Assembly: GCA_015178975.1 (NCBI GenBank)
Contig: WHVD01000237.1
Coordinates: forward strand, 1 to 64,000
Direction of reading: 5' to 3'
Length of the DNA: 64,000 bases
Source of the DNA: Hysterangium stoloniferum
Lineage: Eukaryota > Basidiomycota > Agaricomycetes > Hysterangiales > Hysterangiaceae
The notes under the pieces are model-generated. The model had not been told where the DNA came from. It saw only the letters and a list, made by a program, of their open reading frames with translations, and searched no databases. Shown piece after piece: positions 9,528 through 20,358 of the stretch. Numbering within the stretch: the first letter of the stretch is position 1; the number at the start of each line of letters is the position of its first letter. A program made the position numbers and the translations under genes.

Positions 9528-12500
9528 ATGACCACCACTGCTACTTCCTTGTCCGACTCTCTTCCTTCATCCATCCCCAAGCTTGATACCACTGGCGTGA
9601 ACTGGGCTATTTTTGCCGTCCGGTTCCAAGATGCAGTGGAAGCAAAGGGATTCTGGGGCCATTTTGATGGCACGACACCCTGTCCAAAATCTGTGGACGA
9701 TAAGGCAACCGTCGAAGAGACAGCTCTCATTGCTGAATGGAACAAAAATGAAAAGTCAGCAAAATCTCTGCTCACCCAAAAAATCCCCGATTCAACCCTT
9801 ATGCGAGTCCACTCCAAGAAAACTGTTATGGAGCGATGGACTGCAATTGTCTCTGAGTATACAGAAAAAGGTGCCTATGCACAAACAGACCTGAGGGCAC
9901 GTTTTTTAGAAACACGGTGTGCTGACAAAGGCAATGTTCGCGAGTTCTTGGATAGCCTGCGAGTAAAGCGAGAGGAGTTAGCATCAGTTGGTGTTGAAAT
10001 AGATGAAAAAGATTACCGCTCTACCATTATTTCATCTCTTCCTATCGCCCTCTCAAACTTCGCATCAAGTCAACTGGCCAGCGCCAGGATGTGGAGCCCA
10101 ACTGGATCTATCTCACCTGACCGGCTTATTTCCCTTATCTCTGAAGAATACGAACGTCAAAAGACACAGCGAACGCGTCGTTTCGGAAAATCAAAGGATG
10201 ACGAAAAAGACGAGGCAATGTTTGTTGGATCATCAGGAAAAGGAAATGGAAAAGGACGTGAAAGAAAACCACGCGGCATCTGTTGGAACTGCAACGAGAA
10301 GGGCCATTTCCAGAACAGCTGCCCGAAACCCAAAAAGGACGCTGAAAAGAAAAAAGAAGACCCACCGAAGAAAGCTAGTGGCACTGCTAATGCCGCTATC
10401 GAACCAGATTCTGATGATGATGGTGTGTGGGCTGTTGAGGCTGTTGAAGCCGAGTCTGTATCAGACTCCAGTCATAGCCTGCCGGATTTAATAGAACTCA
10501 CTGAACGTCAAACTGCTGTTCCCAACTTTTCACGCTGTGGAGACAGCGTACCAGACCTTTGGGAAGTGTCGAACTCCTCTGCTGTGTCCGATACAGAAGT
10601 ACATTGCGGTGATGCTGATTCGGATTGGTTCTCCGAAGTTGGTGAAGACTGTGATAGCGCATGGGACAATGCATGGGACTTGGATGACCCACCAGTGCTT
10701 ACCCCAAACAATGCTAATAGATCAGAAAACGAAGTCGAATTTGCTGATGCTACCATATCCAATGCCGATACCACTGAAATACGAACTGAGCTGGTAGACT
10801 CTGGATGCTCACGTTCAATAACACCATATCGTGATGAGCTCCAGAACTTCACGAAAATCCCACCACAAGTGTTTCGGGCTGCAAATAAACAAAATTTCCA
10901 CGCCACTGGAAAGGGAGAGTTAATTATTGATTTACCAAATGGTTCCGAGTCATCCAAGCTACACCTTACTGAAGTACTATATTCCCCAGAGGTGGGATAC
11001 ACGCTCATATCAGTTGGCCAACTCGATGAAAAAGGGTTTACCATTACTTTCGGAGGCAATGAATGCATAATTCAAGATGCTGATGGCAAAACAGTTGGTG
11101 AAATTCCTAAAACCAAAAAGGGATTGTACCGAAATGTCAGTGAAACTGACTCTGCAAACTCGGCAGAGGAACAACTCACCATTGACAAACTCCACCGCCG
11201 AATGGGCCATATAGCGCCAGATGTGGCAAAACGCCTAGTTGAAAATGGTTTTGTAACTGGTTTACGGCTCGAAACAACGTCAGATGGAGATCCATTCTTC
11301 TGCGAATCTTGCATTTACGCAAAGGCTACACGAAAACCTATTACCAAAGTTCGTCAGGGAAATCGAGCAGAAAGATTTGGTGATAAAATTCATACTGATG
11401 TGTGGGGACCAGCACCAGTGTCCACAAAGGGTGGACGACGTTATTATGTCACTTTTACCGATGACAACACTCGACTTACCCACCTCCAACTTCTTCGCAC
11501 CAAAAATGAAACATTCAACGCCTATAAGGAATTCGAAGCTTGGTGCACCACACAATTAGGTATTGGCATAAAAGTCCTCCATTCTGACCGTGGTGGAGAA
11601 TACCTAGGAAAGGAATTTGAAGCCCATCTGAAAAGTAAGGGAACAATGCAGAAACTCACAGTACACGATACTCCACAGCATAATGGTATAGCTGAGCGTC
11701 GAAATCGAACAATTGTCGAGCGCATTCGAGCACTGTTGCATGCAAGCAAACTCCCTAAATTCCTATGGGGCGAGGCGGCACATCATGTCACTTGGCTGAT
11801 GAATAGAACCACTACAAAGGCTGTCAGTGGCACTACACCCTATGAAGCCGCATTTGGAAACAAACCTGACCTACGGGATGTGCGCGAATGGGGTGAACGA
11901 GTATGGGTACGAGTGGAAGGTGGTGACAAGCTAGGTGGCAGAGTGCGTGAGGGAAGATGGATTGGCATGGATGAAAGAAGCAACGGCGTACGTGTCTACT
12001 GGCCAGACAAACAAACAGTCACTGTTGAACGCAACACGCATTTCGACAATACTGGATCGTCAGCCTCTCGTCTCGAGGGGGAGGAATGGGAACTTGTCGA
12101 AACGAAGACTAACTCACCTACTCAAACCCCAGACCCGAAATCCAAGCCAGCAAACCACTCCACAACATCGCCCATCAAAGAAATGCCAAACACCACCAGA
12201 CCTGAAAATAACGAACCAGAAATCAGCGATCAGGACACATCCACACAAAAGAAACGGCACCGCAAGCCTAGTCAACGCATCCAAGACATTCTATGTGGCA
12301 GCGGTGTTAGCTCACACTGGCCATCTGAACCCAAAGTCACACCCGGCATCCAGATACCTCCCACACAACCCTCCACCGAAATCCTTGAAGGCCATGGTAC
12401 CGCCGATTGGATGATGACAACTGAATCACTAGATGAATACGCATTAGCAGCCGAAGTCAGCGACAGTGAAGCGATAGAACCTCACTCACTTAGTGAAGCA

Positions 12501-14042
12501 AAACGTCGCCCGGACTGGCCATTATGGGAGAAAGCAATCTTGGAGGAACTGGCAACATTGAAGGAGGCCGGAACATGGGAATTAGTGGATGTGCCTGAAG
12601 GAGCAAATGTTGTGGGGTCAAAATGGGTTTTTCGTGCTAAAAAGGACGCTGCAGGGAATGTCGTCAGATATAAAGCTCGATTGGTGGCACAAGGTTTCTC
12701 ACAGGTACCAGGAGTCGACTACTTCGACACTTTTGCACCTGTTGCCAAACTCGCTTCAATCCGTGCCGTACTTGCAATGGCGGCCGAACTGAACTTGGAG
12801 CTACATCAAATTGACATAAAAGGTGCATATCTAAACGGAAAACTTACCAGTGAAGAGCAAATATACATGAAACAACCTCCTGGCTACAGCACTTCCAACT
12901 CCAATAAGGTATGCCACCTCTTAAAAACCCTATACGGTTTGAAGCAATCAGGTCACCGATGGTATCAGAAGCTTGTGGAAATCATGGAAAGTATCGGATT
13001 CAGTCGAAGTGATGTTGATCAGGCGGTATTTTATCGTAGGAAAAACGGAACACTGATGATTGTGCTTGTGCATGTTGATGATTGTACGATCGCCTCAGAC
13101 TCGTTTGACGCGATCGTGGCCTTCAAACGCGATGTCACCATGCATGTCGAAATCACGGATCTGGGTGAACTACACTGGTTGTTAGGAATCGAAATCAGTC
13201 AAGAACGTGACAGACGCACCTTGAAAATATCCCAACGATCATATATCGACTCCATCCTGCGTCGATACAATCTTGAGGACCTCAAACCCGTCTCCACCCC
13301 TATGGACCCGAACATTCGCTTGTCCACATCCCAAAACCCTTCCACCACTCTCGAAACTGCCAGTATGCGTCATATCCCATACCATGAAGCAGTCGGCTCA
13401 TTGATGTATGCTTCCTTGGGAACGCGCCCAGATATCACCTTTGCCGTCCAAGTTGTCTCGCGTTTTTCAACCAACCCAGGCTATGCCCATTGGGAAGCAG
13501 TAAAGAGGATCTTTCGCTATTTACAGGGCACGAAGGAGTTATGGTTAACATATGGAAAGCACGAAAATGGAGGTAAACTCACCGGTTACGCCGATGCAGA
13601 TGGCAGCATGGCCGAAGATCGCCATGCTATATCTGGGTATGCATTCTTGTTAAATGGCGGTGCTGTGTCATGGAGTGCAAAGCGCCAAGAAATAGTGTCC
13701 CTGTCAACGACAGAAAGTGAGTATGTGGCCGCAACACATGCCTCAAAGGAAGCACTTTGGCTGCGTTCGTTGCTTAGCCAACTATTTGGACCCATGACAG
13801 CACCCACAACTCTTTTTTCGGACAACCAGTCAGCTATCGCCCTCACACAGGATCATCAATATCATGCACGCACCAAACACATCGACGTACGCTTCCATTT
13901 TATTCGATGGATAGTTGAAAATGGCTCTATTCGCCTGGTTTATTGCCCCACCAACGATATGATTGCTGACACGCTCACCAAGGCACTCCCGTCCGCTAAA
14001 GCCAAGCACTTTGCCTCCGAATTAGGACTATCTACGGCTTGA
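9528..14042 (+). CDS. gag-pol: Copia-1 Gag-Pol polyprotein
   Basis: 1504 residues from ATG 9528 to TGA. Order: Gag with a UBN2-like core, zinc knuckle CWNCNEKGHFQNSC (residues 252-265), aspartic protease LVDSGCS (D424), integrase zinc site HRRMGH...CESC, integrase catalytic D624 (HTDVWG), D687 (HSDRGGEY) and E723 (NGIAERR) with 35 residues between the last two, reverse transcriptase with VHVDDC (D1184, D1185), RNase H YADADGS (D1356) and SDNQSAI. Integrase before RT defines the copia order. It makes particle, cDNA and integrates it. No stop, frameshift or missing catalytic residue is visible. Gag and Pol are in one frame, so their ratio must be set by processing or another means. Confidence 0.97.
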   Translation: MTTTATSLSDSLPSSIPKLDTTGVNWAIFAVRFQDAVEAKGFWGHFDGTTPCPKSVDDKATVEETALIAEWNKNEKSAKSLLTQKIPDSTLMRVHSKKTVMERWTAIVSEYTEKGAYAQTDLRARFLETRCADKGNVREFLDSLRVKREELASVGVEIDEKDYRSTIISSLPIALSNFASSQLASARMWSPTGSISPDRLISLISEEYERQKTQRTRRFGKSKDDEKDEAMFVGSSGKGNGKGRERKPRGICWNCNEKGHFQNSCPKPKKDAEKKKEDPPKKASGTANAAIEPDSDDDGVWAVEAVEAESVSDSSHSLPDLIELTERQTAVPNFSRCGDSVPDLWEVSNSSAVSDTEVHCGDADSDWFSEVGEDCDSAWDNAWDLDDPPVLTPNNANRSENEVEFADATISNADTTEIRTELVDSGCSRSITPYRDELQNFTKIPPQVFRAANKQNFHATGKGELIIDLPNGSESSKLHLTEVLYSPEVGYTLISVGQLDEKGFTITFGGNECIIQDADGKTVGEIPKTKKGLYRNVSETDSANSAEEQLTIDKLHRRMGHIAPDVAKRLVENGFVTGLRLETTSDGDPFFCESCIYAKATRKPITKVRQGNRAERFGDKIHTDVWGPAPVSTKGGRRYYVTFTDDNTRLTHLQLLRTKNETFNAYKEFEAWCTTQLGIGIKVLHSDRGGEYLGKEFEAHLKSKGTMQKLTVHDTPQHNGIAERRNRTIVERIRALLHASKLPKFLWGEAAHHVTWLMNRTTTKAVSGTTPYEAAFGNKPDLRDVREWGERVWVRVEGGDKLGGRVREGRWIGMDERSNGVRVYWPDKQTVTVERNTHFDNTGSSASRLEGEEWELVETKTNSPTQTPDPKSKPANHSTTSPIKEMPNTTRPENNEPEISDQDTSTQKKRHRKPSQRIQDILCGSGVSSHWPSEPKVTPGIQIPPTQPSTEILEGHGTADWMMTTESLDEYALAAEVSDSEAIEPHSLSEAKRRPDWPLWEKAILEELATLKEAGTWELVDVPEGANVVGSKWVFRAKKDAAGNVVRYKARLVAQGFSQVPGVDYFDTFAPVAKLASIRAVLAMAAELNLELHQIDIKGAYLNGKLTSEEQIYMKQPPGYSTSNSNKVCHLLKTLYGLKQSGHRWYQKLVEIMESIGFSRSDVDQAVFYRRKNGTLMIVLVHVDDCTIASDSFDAIVAFKRDVTMHVEITDLGELHWLLGIEISQERDRRTLKISQRSYIDSILRRYNLEDLKPVSTPMDPNIRLSTSQNPSTTLETASMRHIPYHEAVGSLMYASLGTRPDITFAVQVVSRFSTNPGYAHWEAVKRIFRYLQGTKELWLTYGKHENGGKLTGYADADGSMAEDRHAISGYAFLLNGGAVSWSAKRQEIVSLSTTESEYVAATHASKEALWLRSLLSQLFGPMTAPTTLFSDNQSAIALTQDHQYHARTKHIDVRFHFIRWIVENGSIRLVYCPTNDMIADTLTKALPSAKAKHFASELGLSTA

Positions 14043-14049
14043 AGGGGAG

Positions 14050-14455
14050 TGTTGGATTAGCAAGCACGATATAGTCTCGCTTCCGCTATATTCGGAGCCT
14101 AACCTAAAGTACTGAGCTAGGCAGGTACACACGATATATTATATATGCCTTTCTATTTAGTTACTTCCTGTTTTACCCTCTCCGAAATACGCAACGTACG
14201 ATCATAGATAGAATGTCAATACCTTAAAAACTTAGTATCTATAGCTAGTGCACCTCAGCTGTTTAGCCCCGCTACTGCGTGCAAACACTGAGGTGAGATT
14301 ACTTTTACACGTTTACTTAGATACAATACTTATCATGCATCCTAGACTACTTTCTGGTATCTAGGTAAATATCAGCTGTTTAGCCCCGCTACTGCGTGCA
14401 AACACTGAGACTACTTTCTGGTATCTAGCTGTCTAGCGTCTATATTATTTCAACA
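14050..14455 (+). repeat. Copia-1 3' LTR
   Basis: Same 406 bp as the 5' LTR by direct reading, including the intron-containing segment and its intron-less duplicate (14256-14428). Preceded by the purine-rich GAAGGGGAG that would prime plus-strand synthesis. Confidence 0.95.
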
Positions 14456-15389
14456 ATTTCTGCAGGAAGAGTCAAAATTGTGTCATAACTAAGCAGAACT
14501 GCGATGCCCGTCTATATAGTGTGGTAAACAACTGCGACTGCTTGTAGACAGACCTAGTGCTGTGAAATCGGTGTAATTCAAAACCCTCCTGGACCCTTAC
14601 GGTCAGCGATGTGTGCGATGAGACGGTCAATGGTAAGTAGTTACTGTGCAATTGCTCCTTGAATAGCCGCCTTTTGAAGATCTACCACGGATGCCATGTG
14701 AGATAACGACAAGTATCAGGGCTGGGTCGCTCTTAGCCTCTAATTAGCAGCATTCACGGTGCATTATAAGTAGTTGACTGCAGGCGCTCAATGAGAAGCA
14801 AGTCTGTCGCTCCAGAAAATAACAACTTATGCAGCTATGAATCAGAGGGGAAGGTTCATAGGCACTTGATGAGCAGTCCTGACTTGAGCGCCAGAAATTA
14901 CCTTCCTATAACAAATTACAAGATGACATGGTACCCTGCGATCTTCGATCTGCCATCTACTGTCCTCCATCTGTCACAAATCAATGTATTCATACAGGAA
15001 TCATTAGATACGCTGATGCCACATGTCTTGTTGGACCGACTTTGCACGTATTTGTGAAGTAGATTGGTTGATTTCCCATGTTATATGTTTCTGGAATATC
15101 CACGTAATATATGTGGACAATTTTGCTGAAGCCATACTTTGTACGCCTAGTCATGAACTCATGGCAATTCGCTATCAGCAAAAACAATTTTGGCACTCAA
15201 GTTTCAATAAACAACATCGTAATCACAATTCCAACCCCATATTCCAGCATGTCACCTGTTAGTTGAGATGATCAATGGGTGTGGCTGTGTCGTGTCGTAG
15301 TATCTGGCAAGGTGGAAGCATTGATATTGGAAAGTCTGCGACACCGCCAGGTGCCAATAGCTTCACACGGAATTAATTATCAACGGTTA

Positions 15390-16470
15390 TTAAAGACGTT
15401 TTAGTCATCAGGAAATTTTGCTAAGGTTGACCTGGCTTGCGGCAAGGACTTTGGATCTTAAAACTACCTTGAAAAGCCCTGGAATGCCACTTACCCCAAG
15501 GAAATAGACGTGGATGTAAGGAGTGTAAGGAAAATACCTTACAACTGAGGTGAGTATAAGGAAGATACTGCGCATATATATGTCGCTTACGTGCTTTTGG
15601 CTGCATGGTGAAACTAAATCCGGAAGTTTCTGAAGAGGAGCGACGGCTATTAGGACTAGTGGGTACTAAAGGAGATGGCGGGGTAGAGGCGGATGGAGGT
15701 CCCTTTTCAAGGCAGATAGGGATGACAAACAGACTTAAAAACAAAAGGGTTCATGATGAGTATATCATATTATACCCATTTGAATGGTGTTTATTGCCAG
15801 GGATGATGGTGATGAAGTGGGACTTGATAGAGAAGGATAATTATTTAAAGCGGAGATTACTTACCATGTAGCAAAAATTCGACCATAAGTCGACCAATCT
15901 CATTCCAATCGAACGACCGGGGAGCTATCTGAACGTTATTAGGTCATGTTTGGTGAGTGTCGCTCTCAGAGCCTGCCCAGGGCCTCCTCCCCACCTCTGA
16001 AACTCTTCTGCGATACATTACAGCTCCCTAAGACTCTAATAGTCAACAGCATTTCCTCCGGCAGAGATTTCCTATCCCTCCAGCTCACGATACACCTATC
16101 GGGCCACCATCCTTAGGCTTGACAACTCTGGAACATATCTTCGGCACCTCCGTCAGCCAGGTCATCGCAGCGTTATTTGGAGCATATTCTTATGTACAAG
16201 GGATTGCGTCAAACGATGCGTGAGGTGAGGACAATTGACAGCATGCGATTTAAAAACTGCTGATCTTATGCAGCTTCGCACAGCATCAGGTGGCGATTCT
16301 GACAAAACACTGTCCAGCCAGGGTAACCGGTGGCTCTCTGGGATGTGCTCGCATTAAGACTCCACCGCCTTCGCGGGCGGGGTCCATAACCTGTTGAATG
16401 TGAGGAGTCGTCGTGTTAATATATTCCCTACTCACGTAGTTCTTCGCAGCTCACCAAATGGATCAAAAAA
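15390..16470. other. About 1.1 kb without a recognised gene
   Basis: The R unit stops near 15390. The following sequence has short open frames on both strands (for example 15605-15871 plus) without family features. Around 16100-16215 a plus-strand frame reads LTTLEHIFGTSVSQVIAALF, a hydrophobic stretch that could be one exon of a host gene. No neighbouring exons could be joined with confidence. Confidence 0.4.
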
Positions 16471-16474
16471 AAGG

Positions 16475-16616
16475 CGAGTATCTTTTGAGTCGACCGTTCA
16501 TTCCTTTCACTTATTGTTCAAAACTACAGGGAAACCAACTAACAAGGAACAAAAATGAAGTGAGTATCATTTGAGTCGACCCTTCATTCCTTTTGCTTAT
16601 TATTCAAAACTACAGG
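16475..16616 (+). repeat. Two consecutive near-identical intron-like repeats
   Basis: About 16475-16530 and 16561-16616 are 56-bp blocks differing at about seven positions. Each starts G(C/T)GAGTATC and ends AAAACTACAG, with CTTATT near the expected branch site. The first has a GC, the second a GT donor. A weaker third relative begins GGTAAGCATCC near 16642. The segment between them could be a small exon after ATGGATCAAAA (16460), but the joined frame stops after about 14 codons. They could be introner-like elements or a simple 87-bp tandem duplication. Confidence 0.55.
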
Positions 16617-16727
16617 AGCAGTCAATGATCATGAACATAGGGTAAGCATCCTTTGTCTTTACCATCCGTTCCTTTTCTTATAATACACCTTCTCAGACAT
16701 GTCAGGTGTATATCAAACAAGAGAGGG

Positions 16728-16823
16728 TGTGACGGCTAAGTGGCGTATGTCGTCAATCCTGGTCTCGCGTTATGCTGACCGCTTGTTCAGGTAGTGGGTT
16801 AAAATCCCACAAAGCCACCAGGG
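16728..16823 (+). other. tRNA-like head next to LINE tail (possible SINE relic)
   Basis: An A-box-like GGCTAAGTGG and a perfect T-arm-like hairpin GTGGG-TTAAAAT-CCCAC (about 16794-16810) are spaced as in a tRNA with a long variable arm. The LINE-like coding tail follows at once. The acceptor stem is poor and no clean anticodon loop is seen. This composition (tRNA-like head, LINE tail) is that of a SINE, but the case rests on two short boxes. Confidence 0.25.
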
Positions 16824-17365
16824 AGTTTTAGTGGATATTGCGCTTGGCGTGGAGCCCCACAGTACCCGCATTGGGTCTGCATCACTGCATTTCTTCCTGG
16901 CCACATCCACACACGCGTCATCTGGGCCATCTTGGGCCATCTTGGGCCATGGCTTCTTCGGAGCCTACTACCAACGTTTCCTCTCTGACCTCCCCACCTC
17001 CTTCCCCTGCAGCACAGAAGACATCCAGTCCCACCTCCACATCCTTTCCGAGTGCCCCCTTCACGAGGAACACCGCCACACCCTCCGCACTGCCTCTCAA
17101 GACATATCACTCCCCATTATCCTCGGTACCCACAAGGGCCTTGAAGCCCTAGTTGGGTTCATCGCCGCCTCCGACACTTTCCAGAAAGCATAACCGGCCC
17201 TCCATCCCCGCCCTCCCCTTCCCTACATTTGACCCTCTTGCCCATACCAACCAGCTATATACATATCCTGCCGCCCGCCCTCCTACCATTAGGGTACTTT
17301 TTCTCCCAACCGCTATTCTTAGTAATGCGATGCGGTATATAAATGTATTAAAATAATAATAAAAA
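16824..17365 (+). mobile_element. 5'-truncated LINE, C-terminal end and 3' tail
   Basis: The plus-strand frame 16831-17193 ends with HLHILSECPLHEEHRHTL and LPIILGTHKGLEALVGFI followed by a stop. A conserved C-x-LHEEHRH-like motif with SLP-LLGT-KGIxAL is what I know from the C-terminus of fungal LINE ORF2 proteins. The frame is followed by about 150 bp with GCGATGCGGTATATAAAT and then AAAATAATAATAAAAA at 17350-17365, a typical simple tail. Endonuclease and RT domains are absent, as expected for a truncated insertion. Confidence 0.65.
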
Positions 17366-17493
17366 GATGGAGGCACATGATATATGTCTTTGACAATGCT
17401 CAGTCTTTGACTGTGTGCGTCTGTAGATGTTTTGATTGGTCTGGTTTTCACGGTCTAGACCTGGGTGAACATCCTTCGTACCTTTTTGTACTT
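17366..17493. other. Short unassigned spacer
   Basis: Unrelated to the R unit as far as can be seen. It separates the LINE tail from the perfect palindrome at the edge of the inverted duplication. Confidence 0.4.
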
Positions 17494-17551
17494 TGGACGA
17501 TCTCAGACATCGCCTGGTCATCGATGACCAGGCGATGTCTGAGATCGTCCA
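17494..17551. repeat. Perfect 58-bp palindrome (snap-back junction)
   Basis: TGGACGATCTCAGACATCGC is mirrored around ATCGAT (centre 17522/17523) without a mismatch, with no loop. The right half is R-unit sequence in inverted orientation and the left half repeats 28-29 bp of it backwards. In other R copies (32920-32945, 55550-55575) the same sequence continues into CCCTGCACCCC instead. It therefore marks the outer breakpoint of the left arm of the inverted duplication. Confidence 0.95.
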
Positions 17552-18857
17552 TTCCCAACTGCTGTCGGGCCTGGGTGCAGGCGAACTGTGTGATGGTTCG
17601 AGCTTGTCGAGCCTCTGGCGTGTCGAGAACGCACCGTGATGATTGCACTGTTTGGTACGAAGACGTGAGCACAGGCTCTGTCGTTATAACCGTTGATGAT
17701 TAATTCCGTGTGAAGCTGTTGGCACCTGGCGGTATCGCAGACTTTCCAATATCAATGCTTCCACCGCGCCAGATACCACGACACGACACAGCCACACCTA
17801 TTAATCATCTCAGCTCACAGGTGACGTGCTGGAATATGGGGTTGGAATTGTGAGTACGATGTTGTTTATTGAAATTTGAGTGCCAGACTTGTTCCCTATG
17901 ATAGCGAATTGCCATCAGTTCATGCCTAGGCGTACAAAGTATGGCTTCGGCAAACTTGTCCACATGTGGCATCAGCGTATCTAATGATTCCTGTATGAAT
18001 ACATTGTCTGCGACACCGCGCCAGACGCCACAACACGACACAGCGGCACCTATTAATCATCACACCTATTAAACAGGTAACATGCTGGAATATGGGGTTG
18101 TAATTGTAGGTACGATGTTGTTTATTGAAACTTTAGTGCCAAAATTGTTCCGTCTAATAGCAATTTTGCCATCAATTCATGACTAGGCGTACAAAGTATG
18201 GCTTCGGCAAAATTGTCCACATATATATATTACGTGAATATTCCAGAAACATATAAGATGGGAAATCAACTCGACGTCGGTTACGACTCTACTCCACAAA
18301 AAAAGTCGGCCCAACAAAGCACGGTGGCATCAGTGTATCTGATGATTCCTGTTTGAATACATTGAGTTGCCACAGATGGAAGACGGTAGATGGTAGATGG
18401 CAGATGGCAGGGTACTATGTCGTCTCGTAATTTGCTATACGAAGGTAATTTTTGGTCCTCAAGTAATCAAGTGGCTAAGAACCTTTGCCTCTGATTCATA
18501 ACTGCATAAGTACCTTTATTCGGTTATTACTTTCTGGAGCGACAGACTGACTACATGGAGCGCCTGCAGTCAACTACTTATAATGCACCGTGAATGCTGC
18601 TAATTAAAGGCTAAGAGCGACCCAGCCCTGATAATTGTCATTATCTCACATGGCATCGGTGGTAGATCTTCAAAGGGCGGCTATTCAAGAAGCAATTGCA
18701 CAGTAACTACTTACCATTGGCCGTCTCATCGCACACATCGCTGACTGCAAGTTTCCAGGAAGGTTTGGATTTACACCGATTTCACAGCACTAGGTCTGTC
18801 TACAAGCAGTCGCAGTTGTTTACCATGCTGTATAGACGGGCATCACAGTTCTGCTTA

Positions 18858-20358
18858 GTTATGACACCATTTTGACTCTTCCGGCGGAAATCCAGTTCGT
18901 ATGGAAGGGTAGGATCCGACTAGCACCTGTGCTGTATGTCATTTCCCGATATTCAGCCCTAATGGCGTTTATATGTGCTGTGGTCCTCGATTGGTTGGAT
19001 GGATCGTTACAGGTGCGTGGTGAGGTGGGCCCGAAAATGCTCCCGCGACTGATAGCAGTTGATAGTGCGTGGTACTTTCTGAACCCTCACAATAGTTGTT
19101 TACCGCTTGGCCATAGGGCATGTAATGCCATGTCACAGGCTTCGAATGTCTTGATCACTGTAGCAGCACTTGGTGCACATGGTGATCAATCTATTTAACA
19201 TATACTTGCTCAAATAAATCAACCAAGGATGGATGTCAGGGATATTACTGGCAAGGGTTTACGCTATAAGCAGAGATCAGAAATACCTTTCAACACTGAT
19301 GTTGTTAATATATCTCGCCGGACTTTGCTGCCGTGTGGTGTGTTTACGCATTAGCACCGTGTCTAATGGATCGGTAGACTTATGAGCGTGATAGCTTATC
19401 GCAGTCCATTATGATTGCATTTCGTTGCCTAGTGCAAAACTGTGCGTTTCACTCCACTAGAACAACATAACTAATTTACAGCATTAAACAGGGGTACAAA
19501 AGTCCATTGCATATGCCTGGAGAGCTCCAGTTGATATGATCGTCAGTCACAGCGGAAAGGGCTTTGACAATTACATTTGATGGGCTCATATTATTCACTA
19601 CCTTATTCTACACTATCGGCACAATTAGGCTACAAAGAGATATTAAAGAATTGCGGAAAAGATCTGTAACCTATCTAATTGTACAACAAGGTATTTGCCT
19701 CGGCTTTTGAGCCTACATGTTCCTTACGACCCTGTTCATATTAATTGCAGGTGTTCTCCGATTTGTGTCAGTACTAAATTTACCAGAGTTTAGTTGATGA
19801 AATGTTGATTTTGATTTTTTAGTGTAATTTTCATATGGAATTTACAGAGCATAATCATGGACAAGGTTTGGGATTACCACTCCTTTCCCCCTTTTTCACT
19901 GATACTACAACATTTCTGCCAAGTTTGTCTCAGTGAGTCTCTTTCTCCTCTGTGAATTTAATATCACGTACTCATCTCATACCTAAAATAGGCCCCATTT
20001 TTAAGCATCGGTGCAAACATGGAGAACTGGCAAGTATTTATCGTATTTATGTTCTCTCTAAATTCTTAATGGCAACTGCAGCATATCCACCCTCCTCATT
20101 TGCCGCTTCTTTCTCGATGTGCGAGAATTAAACTCGTCGTGTGAGGCGATCAATTCGATGAACAGTCTCGTGGTCACTACCTTCCGAGCGGCGGTACGCA
20201 GTATTGGAAATTTCTTTATCGAGGACGTCGGAGATGTAAACTATACAGGAGATTTTATTCCGAGTGCACCTCATGAAGGGGAACTCCCCGTTCATTCCGC
20301 AGAGGGGTGTGAGGAAACCTATGGTGGTGAGAGAGTTGAAGGCCATGGTGCACGGTAA
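18858..20358 (+). pseudogene. DUF6533-like membrane protein gene, copy D2
   Basis: Lies on the plus strand because the unit is inverted. DTILTLPAEIQFVWKGRIRL opens at about 18862. FDGLILFTTLFYTIGTIRL lies at about 19575-19640, then YLIVQQ, a plausible 60-bp intron (GTATTTG...AATTGCAG, 19690-19750) and VLRFVSVLNLPEFS. The final exon RELNSSCEAINSMNS ends at 20358. The family has an N-terminal Y-D-x-(I/L)-L-T-L-x-x-E motif and about seven helices, function unknown. The exon just before RELNSS is broken in the frame used by D4, so a working product is doubtful. Confidence 0.6.

Larger units (their letters stand above)
9078..14455 (+). mobile_element. Copia-1: intact Ty1/copia LTR retrotransposon
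   Basis: 5378 bp. The two LTRs (9078-9483 and 14050-14455, 406 bp each) appear identical base for base. The 5-bp target duplication ATTTC flanks the element (9073-9077 and 14456-14460). One uninterrupted ORF of 1504 codons fills the interior, and a purine tract GAAGGGGAG lies just before the 3' LTR. All parts needed for movement are visible, so this is a very recent insertion and may be active. It landed in the first recognisable exon of a DUF6533-like gene copy. Confidence 0.97.
7637..14490 (-). pseudogene. DUF6533-like membrane protein gene, copy D1, interrupted by Copia-1
   Basis: The N-terminal motif DTILTLPAEIQFVWKSRIR-like is split: its first codons lie at about 14465-14490 and the rest starts again left of 9077, because Copia-1 inserted between them. 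The C-terminal exon at 7637-7876 (RELNSSCHAIN ... EGHGAR, then stop) is open. An intermediate segment reads RLIAVDSAWYFLNPHNS. In basidiomycetes this family has about seven membrane helices and no assigned reaction. The exon before RELNSS carries a TAA in the frame that is open in copy D4, so this copy was probably dead before the insertion. Confidence 0.6.
6675..15390 (+). repeat. R unit copy 1, split by Copia-1
   Basis: Starts ACTTATTTATAACGGCTTGA and follows the order seen in five other copies: AT-rich part, DUF6533-like gene on the opposite strand, a further unrecognised part with the phrase GTACGCCTAGTCATGAACT, and an end near CAACGGTTAT. Copia-1 occupies 9078-14455 plus a 5-bp duplication. 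Without it this copy spans about 3.3 kb and lacks both the beginning (gene X part) and the end of the 4.8-kb unit. Confidence 0.8.

Noticed and set aside
9506..13846. Many short frames antisense or shifted within Copia-1
   Set aside because: Shadows of the 1504-codon polyprotein; no motifs of their own.
16831..17193. Host gene for a 120-residue protein
   Set aside because: Its C-terminal motif fits LINE ORF2 tails, and it is followed by a LINE-like 3' end with an A/T simple tail.
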